Part shown: one piece after another, positions 63,597-64,000 of the stretch | Layout: each line of letters opens with the position of its first letter | Numbering within the stretch: position 1 is the stretch's first letter | DNA from: Symbiodinium natans | Taxonomy: Eukaryota; Sar; Dinophyceae; Suessiales; Symbiodiniaceae | NCBI GenBank assembly: GCA_905221605.1 | Contig: CAJNDS010001001.1 | Span: 186,001-250,000, forward strand | DNA length: 64,000 nt | Direction of reading: 5' to 3' | The notes under the pieces: generated by a model | Told to the model about the DNA's origin: nothing | Database searches by the model: none | What the model saw: only the letters and a program-made list of their open reading frames with translations | Made by a program: the position numbers and the translations under genes

Positions 63597-63724
63597 AGGG
63601 TTCCCCCTACTACCCCCCTCTATACTACCGCACCTAAATTCCCCCCCCTTAAGTAACCTTAGTTGTCCCTAAATAGCCTTAACTATTGGGGCCTAGTATA
63701 GAGGGGGTAGTAGGGGAACCCATA
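63597..63724. repeat. Long foldback element, family 6 (copy 2)
   Basis: Arms GGGTTCCCCCTACTACCCCC and GGGGGTAGTAGGGGAACCC, with the same inner CTCTATACTACC as copy 1. Confidence 0.75.
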
Positions 63725-64000
63725 AACAGAGGGACACACTGCCACGGGCCGGTCTGTGAGCCAACCGCTCGATCGGAGGCGATGCTCGTTACGCACACTT
63801 CGAGTGTCGCGCACTACACGCCTCCAGGAAGCACAGGCGACTTGCTTTTAGAGGTCCCAGTAGCCCTTCATTAAGGAGTTGTCCTTAAACCACATAAGGA
63901 GCCCTACTATATTTTAAGGGAATATCCCGTAAATAAGAGGTCCCAGTAGACTTATGAACCATTCTCTTCCCGATGAGGTTCATTCTATCCCAAGAACCCT

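Overview
This looks like nuclear DNA from a dinoflagellate or a close alveolate relative; that is an inference. The grounds are: plant-type telomeric heptamers (TTTAGGG/CCCTAAA) scattered by the hundred in both orientations; very short exons (about 45-140 nt) separated by repeat-filled introns; introns that use GA as well as GT at the 5' splice site, which homology requires in one histone deacetylase gene; AP2-domain genes; and long runs of exons on one strand. No bacterial operon, rRNA, tRNA or CRISPR was recognised. The reading was by eye, so most exon junctions are hypotheses.

Layout. About 0.1-42 kb is mostly a minus-strand series of small exons in a sea of telomere-like arrays, microsatellites and short foldback (hairpin) elements. 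Plus-strand exceptions are a two-exon gene at 3955-4239 and candidates near 6.3, 7.6 and 9.6 kb. Better-resolved minus-strand pieces are a small membrane-protein gene end (4972-5451), a long coding exon at 16911-17688, a chain of exons at 19.5-21.1 kb, a gene encoding R-K-A-x-A-Y-S-E-E-D repeats (25.9-26.8 kb), a possible SRP54-like exon (31218-31306) and a two-exon gene end (33138-33368). A TIR-bounded non-autonomous element lies at 33.9-34.8 kb.

The best-supported gene is a histone deacetylase (minus, 44.0-47.03 kb, at least eight exons). It shows the family motifs in order, including both zinc-binding regions, and its reading phase is kept across nearly all junctions. From 48.1 to 53.9 kb there are two tandem minus-strand copies of an intronless gene. 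It encodes an AP2 DNA-binding domain followed by what look like two PD-(D/E)xK nuclease-like modules; the 52.5-53.9 kb copy is intact and the 48.1-49.6 kb copy is decayed. The last 10 kb hold more minus-strand exons, plus-strand candidates at 59.5-60.4 and 62.2-62.7 kb, and two copies of a long foldback element.

Main idea from the window: exon edges coincide again and again with the ends of telomere-like arrays or foldback elements. The array supplies the splice donor (G|GTTTAGGG) or acceptor (TTTAG|GG). In the foldbacks both arms carry donor and acceptor, so the element could be spliced out in either orientation. This fits introner-like intron gain, here with telomeric repeats as part of the material.
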